A stretch of 64,000 nt of DNA. Source: Channa striata. Its lineage: Eukaryota > Chordata > Actinopteri > Anabantiformes > Channidae. The notes beneath the pieces were generated by a model. It was not told the origin of the DNA. It was given only the letters and a program-made list of their open reading frames with translations, and did no database searches. The number at the start of each line of letters is the position of its first letter. Position 1 is the stretch's first letter. Shown here one piece after another: positions 48,361-60,916 of this stretch. The DNA is taken from assembly GCA_033026295.1 (NCBI GenBank), contig CM065177.1, forward strand, positions 2,163,400 to 2,227,399. Reading direction: 5' to 3'. A program made the position numbers and the translations under genes.

Positions 48361-48583
48361 ACGTGTTTTTTACCCCCATTGAAAACTTTCACATCTGGTA
48401 AGACAAAGGAGGAATGTCTTATCTGCAACAAATAACTATCTTATTAACTAGAATTTTGTAGATTTTAAAAAAAAAACATAAAAACAAGCACATAACTTCA
48501 GAATATTAATCAATGATTGCGGACTGCAGCAAGCATAAAGAAAAAATGAAATGAGCTGTATTTTGTAAATTTAAGCAACTTTA

Positions 48584-48691
48584 GAGTTTGATGCCACCAA
48601 CACTTAAAATGTGGGCAAAGAGCCAAAAGGGGACTGAAATGTTAAGCCTTTTAATTTTGAAATCATCCAGGATGTTCCTTGAATTTATCAT
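48584..48691 (+). repeat. Local duplication, copy B
   Basis: Shorter copy of 48,230-48,360, lacking the segment between AGGGGACT and TTTTAATTTTG. The repeat distance is 354 bases. Confidence 0.85.
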
Positions 48692-48983
48692 AATTTGTGC
48701 TAAACTTTGGCACTTCAGAATATTAATGATTGCGAAAAAATTAGTTATTCCACCAAAAGTACAGTTACTAATATTCGGAAAAAAGAGTCAGGAACTCTGA
48801 GGACATAGTCTGAAATCTCTGCTGAATGTGTGTGACCTTCGAGGACTCAGGTGGCTTTGCCTAATAAACCATCTTGTTACGATGATGAATATACTTTGAA
48901 AAACAGTTTTTACATTCTGCATCCAGAAACGCAACCTGAACCCCCAGTAAGACGAAAGGAACTCATAGATCATTTCTTTGCAG

Positions 48984-49055
48984 AAATCCCTGCAAGTTCT
49001 CTTTGGCCTGAGCTCATGTCAGATGAACTTAGGGACAGTGGGAATTTGTTCTGTG
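48984..49055 (+). CDS. Candidate exon, unknown protein
   Basis: Bounded by ATCATTTCTTTGCAG (a good acceptor, ending at 48,983) and CTGTG followed by GTAAGA (a good donor). The 72 bases are open and phase 1 at both ends, encoding EIPASSLWPELMSDEL plus eight residues. The surrounding frame LIDHF..EIPAS weakly echoes FIDYS...EEIPA in the exon at 47,255, which may mean they are diverged duplicates. The protein is not recognised. Confidence 0.25.
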
Positions 49056-52000
49056 GTAAGACAAGTCCACATTTCATCTTGTTTGGGGAAAAAACACATC
49101 AGGTATTCCATGCCAAAGACGCTTCACTAATAACAAGATAAAGACTGTTATTAGTGAAAGGTGCAAAAGCCAGCCAGAAAAAATAGGGCTGTAATTTGGT
49201 GACAAATTTGTGGTTTCATGAAACTTTTGTAAAAATAAAAGAAATCAATATTTCATTCAGGCAGTGTTAATGTTTCCAAGTTTAAAAAAATGACATTAAA
49301 TGTGTGCTATAATTACAACAATAACAAACTTTTATTGGATCTGGCAAAATGCAAAGTAACAACAATACCATGTGTTGTTTTTCTTGCAACTGATGGGGCA
49401 ATTTAATAAAAAATTATATTTATTTCAAGGCTGACTTCTTGGCAGGGTATTCTTTGAGTTTACATAGTCAAGGTTTCAAAAGTTGCATAAAGCTGTGAGC
49501 GACGGTCAAGCTTTCATCGGACAGTCTTATTGTGCGATAAACATCACACAGCCAGCGATTTGAGGTGGGAAGTGAGAGGATAGTGGCCTTCGGTGCTGCT
49601 GCATCAGTGGGGTAATGGAGAATGAAATGATGTCTGTCCGAGGTCATCACAGATGGAATGAGTTCAGATAAAAGAACCAATTCTGAGCGCAGCCATGGGA
49701 AGAGACAAGGCTGAGTCACTCAAATCCATGTTTACAGCACTGCAGAAATGCCGCTCATAGCAAGTCTTTAATGACACAAATGAAGAAATCTGCGCTTTTT
49801 TGCATCATAACACTGTCAGTCTCCTGTAGATCCCTGCCAGCGTGACGTTGTTTCAATGACATCCACTGTTGGCTCTCTTTAATTTTTTAAAATCGTTCTT
49901 TGGTCATTGTCCACTTCCTCCTCCTACTTTAAACTCAGGGTTCTGTGTACATGAGGGGAACCAGTAAACAGTCTTTCTAAGAGTTTTAAAATGTGGCTTC
50001 ACATTAACACATACTCTTGCACCCTGATGATGGAGCTTTGCCATGAAAGGTGCTCATCTGACCCACCGGAAGTAACTTGGGGTTGTAGTGATAAATCCAC
50101 ACTAGATCATAACCTATCACAACATCATCCCAATAGCTTATCCTCAGTTCTCCTATAATGCTGCTCAATATTTGTCTCATTGTCACTAAACCCATCATGT
50201 GCAGTTTAGACTAGCACCATCTTGGGACCCAGAATCAGCCCTCCCTCTCCATGCAGCTTTGCTTCATTCCTTACACTCCACTATGCTCTGTGCAGCCCTT
50301 CAAGAAGTCATTATAAAATCGCAATAAAGAGGAATGCTCCAAAACCCACAAAGGAAACAGGAATTTGTGAAATTCTCTGATTGGTCAGAAAGGCTGGCAT
50401 CACTCAAAAGGCTTTTAGAAGAGAATATCTCTGCATTGTTGCCATTGCTGGATGCTTTGATAGCATTTCTCTGCTTTACAATAACTTGGGGAACATATTT
50501 GCGTTTAAACAATGAAAAGTTTAACATTTTTGCAGCTTGAGGTTGAGCATCCAGCATCTGGCCAAGTATGTCAGCCATCACTTTTGGGGATATTCTTTGT
50601 CTCCAAGCAGGTGGCATCCAAGGGGAACATGATTACAGTCCACTCTACCTTGTTATCGTGGCATCGTGTGTTGATTTCCATCAACTAGCCACCTAATCAA
50701 TGATTATGTTGTTGGCATCCGTAAGAATAAGTGTGGATGCTGAGTTCTGTTTTTCATTTCACACAAGCCTCCTTGTCAGTGCCCTGGCACACACGTGTGG
50801 TATGAGCAATTTAAATAAATGCAGCTTGTTCTTCGTTGACTTTACGTGGCAGAAATGAATTGATCTTACCACTCATACAACACCATGGATTGTGCACGGA
50901 GTCAGAATTATTATGGTGGAACTATTGCATTCTGTACTTTATCTGTCACAAAAACTACAACATATTGTCCAAACTGAATTGTGTAATAAGCTCGATGTCA
51001 TCCTCCCACAGAAAGCGAGTGTATGCCACTGTCTGAAATCCATCTCCAGGATACTCCTAACAGGTTAGGACACCTCTGGAGCTCTCCTACATTTTAGTGG
51101 AGACGAGTGATTCCCTCTGTTAGTACCGTTAATTGCTTTTACTTGTAGCCCTGAAAGTAGGACCAATGTTGCATCACTCTGAGAATTTATTGCCAGTGGG
51201 GAGTGATTTCCCTTCTCTGAGAAGATCTCTAGCCTGTCTCCCTGCATTGAGTTTGAGTCTGGTGGATGGTATGCACACTATACCCCTTCATCTGTCATGT
51301 CCTTTGTCATGTTTCTTTGCTTTCTTTATGAGCTGTTGTCATCACCTCAGGGGACAAATGAAAGCACAGTACAGTCGTTTTAAGTAAACCGAACAAATAT
51401 CCTGTCATTTACTAGTGCGTCGCACTAATTTGAAATTCCAGCAAGAGTTGCTAATTTGACAGAACCACCTCTCGTAAGCGGTTCCTCTTGCTTACCTTGC
51501 TCAGTAGGCATGTCTTACTGCACTGCACAAATCATTGTCCAGCTCGTCTATTATTAATAGGATGCTTTTCAGCTTTGAGTGTTCACACAGAGACGGAGAA
51601 TGCTGAAGGCTCTGAAATGAGAATGTAATAGTCAGCCAGTGTGGGGCTGCTCTTTGAGGTCCACGTCTAGTAGATCTGAAATGATTTATTCCTACTGCAT
51701 TATCTGCATGGCAAGAAAATGACCCAGGATAGAGGAAACGCCAGTCACTCGTAAAAAACACACACTTGCTTCTGCAAATTTGCCATCAGTGTTCATCAAC
51801 GCCAAATCTACTGGCTGTCTATTAGCCCTTACATAGTTTGATGGATGTGCTGATGTGTTTGCTTCTTACGCGGATAAAAATTAAAAAACATTTTTTCCAA
51901 CATGAGTCATGTACAATGAAAAAAGGGAATAAGAAGCAGGATAAAGGCCACCCCCCTTATGGGCAGAAATGATCATGCACGCTGCTCCTGTCAGCTGCAG

Positions 52001-53189
52001 AGCAGAAGAAAAGATGTGAGCCAAAGGGACAAACAGCAATAATTCTTCCTGCACCCACAAATGTGCTTGTTAAACTCTGTACAAGTCACCCACTGCCTGT
52101 TAACTTCAATCAGCCTTCTCCACAAAGATCTTCCGTGCACTGTTTCCCACTCGCCTCCCGTGCTTTCACAAAGCAGCAGCACACACTGTTTGTCTCTGAT
52201 GTTCTTGCTGCATGTTATTGTATTAATTTGGCTGCCAGATATTCTTTGAGACAGCTGACTGGGGACCACTGCAAACACAAAGTCAATAAATTTGCAGGCT
52301 TTCTGTAATTTTCATGTTAGTCTCCATCACTGTCCTTACCAATAAATTAGATTTGCTTTAAGAGAAAAGCTTACGCCTGGTAAATACTCCTGTCAGCCTG
52401 TGTGAGAGACAAAGAGAGTATCTACAGAAGGAATATGTGAGGATCGATCGGCCCTCGTGGCCACGTCTGGTCTCCACAATAGCATGCTATTGATGTGCTG
52501 GAATTGCTTTTGAAGGCAGACAGATTGATATAACGGTGGGGTGGGGGCCCGTAAGGGCTGGGCTACCAGGGCTGAAGTCTGATTGACTGACCTTGGGTCA
52601 ATCTAGCCATTTGCATCAGTTCTCTTTTGTGTGTGTGCTAAGGGCCACAAGACTGAGCTGATGAAAGGGGCAAACCCCCCCCCCCCCCAAAATGAGAACA
52701 GCCCCTTATCATTCATGGTTGAATTTCATTGCAGATACACATTAAAGACAATGACTTTGCGTCTGCTGTATGCACAGGCTGTACATAAATTGTCGTGGTT
52801 TACTTGCCAAAATATGGTAACAAGTGGCCCTGCTATTTTGCTTTTGTGGCGATAGTCAACCACAAGAGCTAATTGGACCAGAGGAACCTTCCAGTTCGAG
52901 TACTGCTAGATCACCGATGAATTATTGACTGATGAAAAATCCATCAGTTTCATACATAGAGGCATGGGGTCGAACACAGCAGTTCATCTTCTTTCTACTT
53001 AAACTCAACAAAGGAACCAACCTCACAAAACGTGAATGAGGAAACCGTGTGTATGGTAATGACGGTCAACATTATTTTTCCATTTAAGTTGACTTCTAAT
53101 CTAATTTGTTTATTTGTTAATTGTCTAACCTTTGCTGTTAGTTTTACACAACACATTAATGACTATTATTTTTTTCTTTCTTCTTATAG
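49056..53189. other. Unique DNA, no other gene seen
   Basis: A possible intron between two candidate exons. C-run at 52,675-52,688. Open frames such as 50,300-50,617 (-) have no recognisable feature. Confidence 0.35.
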
Positions 53190-53341
53190 CTACAAAATGC
53201 GAGCAGCACGACACATCACCACCTACCGTAGCCCTGCACGACCCTTCTGCTAGTGATAAACCTCAAACTACAGTAAACGAGATTGTTAAAAAAGTTACTT
53301 GCCAAGCAGAAACATCTGCCATACTCTCACTGTTTAGAAGG
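53190..53341 (+). CDS. Candidate exon, unknown protein
   Basis: It has the best acceptor in the window: CATTAATGAC (branch-like), then TATTTTTTTCTTTCTTCTTATAG ending at 53,189. It ends at AGAAGG followed by GTGAGC. The 152 bases are open, starting in phase 1 (matching the donor phase of 49,055) and ending in phase 0. The peptide includes CEQHDTSPPT and NEIVKKVTCQAETSAIL. I do not recognise it. Low-complexity features are absent, which favours a real exon over chance, but no homology can be cited. Confidence 0.35.
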
Positions 53342-55147
53342 GTGAGCCTTGCACCAGAACATTAAAACTAATATATCTGCACTCTGGGTTAGCAGGAAGG
53401 TTTACTTGTTGCACCAAAATCGAATCTAATTGTAATTAGAAAATGAGACAATGTTCATCGTGCATGTTGGAAATGGATCGCAATATAAGGTAAATTGTTG
53501 TGACTCCCACAACTTCCAAAACAAAAACCATGAACCACACTGCTCACATAAGGAGCTTTTTGGTTGTGTGTCAGTGATTACTGCCGTTTGTTCTTTCCTG
53601 TGTGTTTTCTCCAAGAAATGAAACTCAAAACACAACCAAACAAATCACACTGGACATGTAGTAATATCTCCAATGGCAAACGGTCACAGTAGGTGGTCCA
53701 GTTGCTTTTTCTTCTGAAATGAAGTTCTGACCTTAGATCTGGTCCTCAGTGAAACAAAGCGCACAAGATTGTTTTCAGCTCCGGGCGCTTTACTCTGTCT
53801 TTGTGAACTTCTCAGCCTTTATTTTACTTTATTTACCTCTCTTTTGATCTCTCCACATCTACCTCTCTCTGTCTACACAAGGCACCACCGCTGCAGAGAG
53901 TGAGCACCTGCCCGTGGCTTGATCCATCTCGGGATTGCGCTTGGTTCCTGAGGGCTCGTTTTACTCATGTGATCTTTATGCCTGCCTCCTTAAACCTTTG
54001 ATTCTTATTTAGCTTGTTGGTCCTTTAGAAGTGGGAAAAGTTTTCTTTCAGTCAAGATTGTTTTTTTTTTTTGCACACCCATTGCCTATTCTTTACAACA
54101 TTATGTCTTTCTGAATCAGGATTTATTGTTCATTGCATTATTAGATGTCTTCCCTAGCAAGAGGCGCTGGTGTGCGGCAATTTTGTTTTTTAGGTGTATG
54201 GGGAAATATTGAAGTAATATTCACAAGTTTGAGGCAGCAAGCTGATTAGAATATCAAAAGCATAGTTTCCTTCAAACCAAGTCTGCATTTGAAGTAAAGG
54301 AAATATGTCATGTTGAATTGAATGATGGCTTTCATTGTATGTCAGGAAAATGTTCATTTGAATGTTCATTTGAATTAATAGACAAGAGGCAGGAAAAATA
54401 AAATAAAAAAAGCATCTGCTGCCGATAGGTTTTCGGTGATATAATGTTGAAGGCTGAGGTTTCCTCAGTAACAGTAGATGAGTTCATTTCTGCAGAATGC
54501 AAGCACATATACTTTGGTGAAGCAGTTTCATACTGTGTAACTGGCACAGGCCCGTATAGGTAAATGATAGTGATCTTATAGTTTCCCTCAGTCAGTCTTA
54601 GGACTTGAAATGTCTTTGGTTGTTGTCCCTAAGCCCTTATTTAATTAGGATTTAACTACAAAGCACAGATTGTGCAGCTTGATGTGCCGCAAAAAAAAAT
54701 AAAAAATCTGTTCTATAATTCTGACTTTATGGGAAATTGATTTAATTTATTTTTATTTTTTGCAATTCAAAGGCACTTTGATGATTGGGTATAAAGCATG
54801 AATTGCTATAAATACAGCAATAATTATAAAAAAGACCTTAATCAACTAATGAATCCCAGTTTAAAATCTATATATATTTATTAAATCGCCCAGATTTGGG
54901 ATGGTATATCTAAAAATCTCTATTATTTGTCTGCTCCGCATAAAACATTTACACTTTTACAAGTGAAAAGCTCTTTGGGCTTCCTTCTCTCGTCAGTGTG
55001 ACTTTCTAAGACATACTTTGAATCCAGACTGCGCACTTTTCATGAGCTTGTTACAATTTCATGTTGTTGCAAAGGCCCAACGCTGGCCAAATAAAAATAT
55101 CATGTGAAGAACCTACACTCAGTTTTGAGTTTGCCTAAATAGCATTT
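53342..55147. other. Unique AT-rich DNA, no gene seen
   Basis: T-run at 54,060-54,072; a 12-base tandem repeat AATGTTCATTTG at about 54,348-54,372. Nothing else supportable. Confidence 0.4.
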
Positions 55148-55250
55148 TTCAATTCAACTTTATTTATATAGCGCCAATTTACAACAAAGTCATCTCAAGG
55201 CACTTTACATAATAAAGTGAAGACTTATGTAAAGTGCCTTGAGATGACTT
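55148..55250. repeat. L2 LINE tail in foldback arrangement
   Basis: The left part (TTCAATTCAACTTTATTTAT, then GCGCCAATTTACAACAAAGT) is the L2 3' terminus in minus orientation. The 24 bases at 55,189-55,212 are exactly complementary to 55,225-55,248, separated by 12 bases. The right arm therefore carries the GTAAAGTGCCTTGAGATGAC block in + orientation. Confidence 0.85.
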
Positions 55251-55935
55251 GAACATGTATGGCTAAAGTTTACTGATGTTTCACACAGGCTATACATCTC
55301 TCCAGAGGGATTGGAACCGTGAGATCAATTTGTTTTTTGCTGTAGACCGTGGAGCTAATGTCATGGCTTCTTCGGACATGTGGTGATCAACTTCATTGAT
55401 GATGTAACGTGATGGCAGCAGCAAAATGAACTCAGAAGTCTACAGAAACATTTCATCTGCTGATTTAAAGTAAGCTGCAACCAAACTGATTAGGAGATCC
55501 TTCATTATGCAGCAAGATAATGACCCAAAACAAAAAAGAGATCATCAGGGGCAAGACGTGAGGGGGTTTAGACTCACCAAGTCAATCTCCACACCTAAAA
55601 AACACCTACAGAACTGCATTTTACCTGCTAACGAGGAGAGTGAAGTGAGTAACCCCCCAAACTAAACAACAGCTGAAAGAGGCTGTGGTGAAAGCCTGGA
55701 AAAGCATCGCAAAAGGTTGGTGGCGTCCGTGGGTCACAGACTTGATGTAATTATTTGCAAGCAAAAGATTTGCAACTAATGAGATATTGTCTTGTTCAGC
55801 TTATTCTATTCTATTCTCTGCTCCAGTACTCACATGAAAAATGGGTAGGTTCAAACTAAAGTTGTGTATCCGATCTAGATGTAAATATCTGGAAATAAAA
55901 GCTGAAATGTTGATCTTATGTCTTCAGTTCACAGC
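55251..55935 (+). pseudogene. Tc1-like transposase, C-terminal half, decayed
   Basis: ATTGATGATGTAACGTGATGG corresponds to the 'FIDDVTAD' region. QQDNDPKQ (about 55,519-55,542) carries the second catalytic Asp of the DDE/D triad (usual form DNDPKH). CAAGTCAATCTCCACACC matches 'SQSPDLNP', and CCTGGAAAAGCATCGCAAAA matches the 'AWKSI' region. The 3' end keeps GTGTATCCGATCTAGATGTA and GGAAATAAAAGCTGAAATGT of the family's tail. Stops and shifts break the frame in several places, and the 5' half is absent. It adjoins the L2 foldback directly. Confidence 0.75.
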
Positions 55936-58544
55936 AGAGTTAGAACACTACACCTACCCACTAGGGGAAACTAAAAGGAAATAAGGAAAGCAAACAAACT
56001 AAGTTTCAACTTTTATTTCCCTCGTCTCCCTTTTTGCGAGCATCACACCTGCAAACATCATCTTCGTCATTTGAAACCTGTTTGCAGTGTCTGCCTGAGT
56101 ATACGTTCTTGAGTCTTCATTCCCATTCTGTTGCCCTGTACGCACACTTGTGACGTGTCCGAATCCCCTTAGAGGTCAAAAAGCCATCAGGCAGTTGATT
56201 GACTCTCTGAAGGAACAGTGGCGATGAAGAGGAGGTGGGTTTTGTAATGCTAGGGTAGACAAATTACAATGATGCTGAAGAAAAGTTGGCATGGGGTCTA
56301 TTATTGCATATTTAGCCCCATAAGCACACTTTTTAAAATACTTGCTCCTCAGCTATTCAAATGCAAGACAGTTTGAGTCATCACCACTTTGAGGCAACAA
56401 ACCATAATATCACCATCTGTCCCCCATATCCAACATTGAATCTGCTTTAGCTTTTTTTTTTTTATTATATTATCTTCTAAGCACAGGTTGGATAAAGAGT
56501 GGAGGATAGTGCAGCATGTGGCTGCCATGGCAACGCAATGGTACCGGCCATTCGGTCTCCAGATGTCTTTGAAATAGTCCGTGTGCATCCGCTTCAAACA
56601 GCACATCACACGGTGAGCTCTCTGAAGTATCCCTGGTCTTACCTCACCCTTTCATCTCTGGCTAAATAAGTCTTTCCTTTTAGCCAACTGGAGGAGGAGG
56701 AGGAGAAGAGGAGGAAATGATAATCAGGCACTGGACATTCAGATTGTCACAATTGCAAAGGAAACTATTTGAAATAGGAGACTTACTTGAATAAAATATA
56801 TAATTTTTTTTTTTCTTCTTTTGATTGCCTCATGAATTCCCCTCTGACACAGTCTGAGGCATTCCTAAAAGGATTATTTCAACCTGGCATATTTTGTGCA
56901 AATCAGGCCTCAGTATATCATGGCTGCTAAAGAAAAATCATACTTTTAGTTTGAAAAAAGCTACAAGTTAAACGATGAGCCTTTCTTTGTGTGATCCCTC
57001 ATTCTGTGAACCTCCACAATGAAGGTTTCAGGTGCACATTTAGCATGAACCATAGAGCCCCAATGGCAATATTTATGGGAAATAAACAGGTTGTAATGAA
57101 TTGGATTTTTACGCTGAAGGAAGGAGAGCAAGTCCTATAAATCAGAGGGTTTCACCGCTAAATGCTCAGAAGTGTATCTTTAGTGGGCTCATCCATGCTC
57201 AGAGAGGCCTGCAGGACTACAATGGCAGAGGGCGTCGCATTGACGATGAGAATATAAATTGCTAAGCACATTAAAAACCAGTCCGCCTCATTTGACTTTC
57301 GCCATTGTCCACGGCTCACAGGCAACGTTAATGGTTATGGACGCCTAGGCTCAGCGAGTATTTGGATGTCAACCATAGTTAGCATTCAGGACGCTTAAGA
57401 ATGCAGCTAGTTATTTCCCCTTCTACTTAACACTGTCAACGTGTTGCATCACAGGCAGAGCTCAGTGTCAATGAGTCTTTTCTGAGGCTGGATGTTACTC
57501 GACATTATTTTTGGGGCCTTTTGGAGAAGCTCTCAACCTTCTTCCCCCACCTGTGCCTGATGCAAAGGCTGTCAAACTGAGACCCATAGCTGGGAACAGA
57601 TCTGGCTGCCTTATTATCAGCCACCAGCTGGCTCCGTGGAGGGCCCACTTCACCCCGTAACACAGGGCTCATTCAGGTACAAATGTCCTGTAATATGCCC
57701 GTACGCACAAACACACACACACACACACACACATACTTTCACACCATCTGCTCTCAATTATGCTGATTTGTATCTTTTTAACAAGGCGGCTTAACGGCAG
57801 TTTGACTCACGTGCAAATGTGTGTGTGGTTATGCATGTGTGTGAACAGCAACGCAGCAGAGAGGAAAGAAGTCGATGGCAAACGTTTGAAGTTGCATAGA
57901 GGTTTGGCCCCTGCTCATGTAGTTTTAATGTCAAAATAAAAAAAAAACATAGACACCAAACTCCTTAAGTCTGAAAAAAGAAGAAGCTGACTCAGTTGCC
58001 ACTTTTCTATATTTAAATGAGTGCACAGATGGCCGGTGCAATGAAAAGTTCCTCTGGTGTTATGGAGCTTCTGCACTTACTGTGCCGAGGCATTTATCAC
58101 GTTGGACAAACGGCACTTTTAGAATATCCTATAAACAGTAGCAAGGGCAAACACAACTGGGGGTGGGGCTGGGGATGATGGGGCAGCCCCGCCTCCCACT
58201 GTGCTCGTAGTCTTGAATGGAAGTTTGTCCCTCTAACATCACTGGGACATTTTTGAGACAAGATATACTTGGAGGATGACGACAATTTAAATGGGATGCC
58301 AACTGATCATGAACATGTTCATCATCTAGTTATAGTTGTGTGCTTTTCATTGAAACTATCGCTCTTTTGCTATTGAAAATGAGGATGAATATGGTCCAAC
58401 AAACGAACAGAGCATTTTATAAATGTAATAACGAGCCCATTCATAAAAAATGTCCTATACATTTTTTTAAAAGTGCTTACCGTTTTGTAGAAAATTCCAA
58501 TAACAGCCAGATTATCTTTTGATGCAAAAAAGAAAAATATAATA
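55936..58544. other. Unique DNA, no gene seen
   Basis: Contains a CA microsatellite at 57,711-57,733 and GGAGGA repeats at about 56,690-56,716. The stretches 56,820-56,960 and 57,030-57,260 are repeat-free and might be conserved non-coding DNA. No coding signature. Confidence 0.4.
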
Positions 58545-59060
58545 TTAAGCTGTTTTGCTCTGAAAACTTGTTTATCTATGCTGTGAAACCATATCCAGTG
58601 ATTTTCTTTTTCTTTTTCAAGTTTTAACTGAATCTGAGCACATAATGTACTCCTAAAAAACTTCATATTAGCATGTCAGCATTCACGGGGGAGCCTGGTA
58701 GCTCAGCTCAAAGGTTGCAATGCAGAAGAACTGGGGATCGAATCCCACCCCACCCAGGCCTCCCCCAAGGGCCAACAGGGTGAGGGCCCGGCCTCGGATA
58801 AAATTGGAGGGTTGTGGCAGGACGGTTCATCCAGCGTAAAAAACTCATACGTGCAGACCAGAGCACGTTCTGCATTTATGTCATGTCAGCAGTCACGTCA
58901 TCAATAAATATTAGATAGTCCGTTTTCTTCCACAGCCCCACATGCCCAACACTGTAACACCAGCTCCAACACACTTCACAGACCAGGTGGTACAGTGGCT
59001 TTGGATCATGAGCTGTTTCTTTTTCTGTTTCTTCTTGACAGTGAAGAAGTAAGATCTTTT
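58545..59060 (-). pseudogene. Tc1-like transposase remnant, split by a SINE
   Basis: On the minus strand 59,060-58,882 includes LIFIDDVTAD. After the SINE the frame resumes at 58,671 with MKFFRSTLCAQIQ, matching the usual 'RMNSEVYRAILCAQIQPNA' stretch. It continues to a segment equivalent to 'FTVQMDNDP' at about 58,560-58,600. This is the same family as the copy at 55.25-55.94 kb. It is non-functional, with frameshifts and missing ends. Confidence 0.65.
58688..58881 (+). mobile_element. tRNA-derived SINE with target-site duplication
   Basis: The A-box-like TGGTAGCTCAG (58,696-58,706) and B box GGATCGAATCC (58,735-58,745) define a tRNA-type head. The 3' half (GGTTGTGGCAGGACGGTTCA, TCCAGCGTAAAAAAC) matches the 'GGAAGGGCATCCGGCGTAAAA' type tail seen in fish SINEs that use an RTE-type LINE. 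The 16-base flanks CATGTCAGCATTCACG (58,672-58,687) and CATGTCAGCAGTCACG (58,882-58,897) differ at one base and form the target-site duplication. The SINE inserted inside the Tc1 remnant. Confidence 0.8.
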
Positions 59061-59069
59061 CTGTTATTA

Positions 59070-59071
<2 letters not shown>

Positions 59072-59109
<38 letters not shown>

Positions 59110-59129
59110 TTATTTTTTTTTTTTTTTTT
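59072..59129. repeat. (AT)n followed by T-run
   Basis: About 17 AT units merging into TTTATTTATT and a long T-run. Confidence 0.85.
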
Positions 59130-60749
59130 GGGGGTCTTCCTGGGCTCACCAGTGTGTTCATTCATTTTCAAACAAATGGTTGATTTGGCCACACCTAATA
59201 TCTATGATGTCTCTGAATTTGTTTAGTTAGTTTCAGCCTAATGAACAACTACTGATTCTAAATACAAATGCAACACTAATACCACTTATGTGTAAGGTAA
59301 GCAGCCAACTGTCCAAATGTTTATGAGTAAATATTATTGAATATTTAGCAGGGTTCAGCCATTCTTTTCAACCTTTAAACTTTTAAAATTCGCTGTGGTG
59401 GCATTCAAAGTCAAAAAGGTGATATTGATACAACTACATACGCACAACATATTTTGTCTGGGACATTTTTTTTTTATATACGTTCAGTATCAACATATTT
59501 GATATTGAACATATCTTTTTCAGTTATGCTAAGTAAGAACTTTCCACTAGAAAATGCAAGTTGCAATTACATTCCCACGAATCATAGGTATGATTCCAGT
59601 TCAGTTGTACAGACAGATCATTTGTGGGAAACAGGTTTGAAAATGATGATGTTTCGAGCTACTGTGTGATCCACGGCAGCAAAGAGCAGCAAGAAACTGT
59701 CTGTCAGTCCCTTACCCCACCAGCTCATCCTGTGAACTAAAAGATACTGAGGTAAAATGTTGTTTATAGCCTCGTACCTGTAAGCAACACCTTTAACATG
59801 GCACTCGGCTAATTAGCCCATTTTAAAAAATAAGTGCCGTTGAAAAATCATTCGAGTAAAGTGTGTAATTAAAAATATAAATGTGAAAACTAATGACTTG
59901 TTCTGTCATTTAAAGACTAATTAAAATCCTTTTTAAATATCACAGTTGCAGATGTATAAGTGACTTTTTAGAATACATTTGCACTAGGTGATATACTGTA
60001 GACTTTTATGTACTAAATATAATAACTACAGTTGTCTGCATGGAGGTCGGCAGACTGCTTTGGTATTTTATAAAGTCAAGTTGTTCCCATATTATACAAA
60101 GAGGCAATAGGATCTCTTTCTGTGGGTATTACACAAGGCCAACACGTCATTTCAAATAATGAATAAAGTATAAACACCCTTCAAATGGATTGTGATGGAT
60201 TTTTATCTGTAAAAGCACAATAGCTGGTTACTGATAGGACAAAGGAGGTAGTAACTACTATGATTTTCACGCATGCTTCTGGCTTCCCCTTAAAGTGTCT
60301 TGTTTTTTTGGTTGTTTGTTTTTATGGTTACTTTCTTTGAGTTATGTCCAATTAAATTTACTTGTTAACAAGTATGTTTATATTCCTGTCATTAAAATGC
60401 TGCATTAAAATATGATTAAGCAAATATGTGAACAAGAGCGCATTAAGGAGACCCACTAATGGGCAGAGAGAATTACAGGCTTTGAAATATCTGGGTGTAC
60501 TTAGTCTCATAATGAATCTTACAGCAGTATGGGACTCTCGCAGCAGTTGCATTGAGGATATCAGATCTGGAGCTCTCTAAAAGCGTGGCGTGTCTGATCA
60601 CAGAAGATAAACAATGTTTAAAAAAGCTCTCAAGAATTAAGAAACATGCTAATTAATTAGGTTTTGATGCACAGTGGATTTTGTTGTTGTTGTTTTTGAT
60701 TTATTACTGTTACTATTCTGTCCATCCACTCACCCCTGACGTCGATTCA
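59130..60749. other. Unique AT-rich DNA, no gene seen
   Basis: At about 59,480-59,530 ATACGTTCAGTATCAACATA weakly resembles part of the three-copy repeat family (TTATTGATATGTTCAGTAT). No gene was supported. Confidence 0.35.
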
Positions 60750-60762
60750 GCTGTTGACCTTC

Positions 60763-60872
60763 AGATGTCAGCATCCATAAAGCTGTCCAACGTGCTGAAA
60801 TCGCATATGATGCAATCACTGGAAATCTACAATTCAGAAAAAGCAATGCTCACAAAGACTGTACGTGAACAG
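60763..60872 (+). CDS. Candidate exon, unknown helical segment
   Basis: The frame is open from the acceptor ATTCAG (60,750) and also from TTGACCTTCAG (ending at about 60,762). It encodes MSASIKLSNVLKSHMMQSLE and ends in VREQ before GTTTTG. The composition, amphipathic and rich in Lys, Ser and Leu, suggests a helix. Using the second acceptor, the exon begins in phase 0, matching the donor at 53,341. The donor is atypical; GTACGT at 60,861 is an alternative. Not recognised. Confidence 0.25.
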
Positions 60873-60916
60873 GTTTTGTCTTTGTACATCTTTTCTTTTC
60901 TCTTCCCTCTTGCAAG

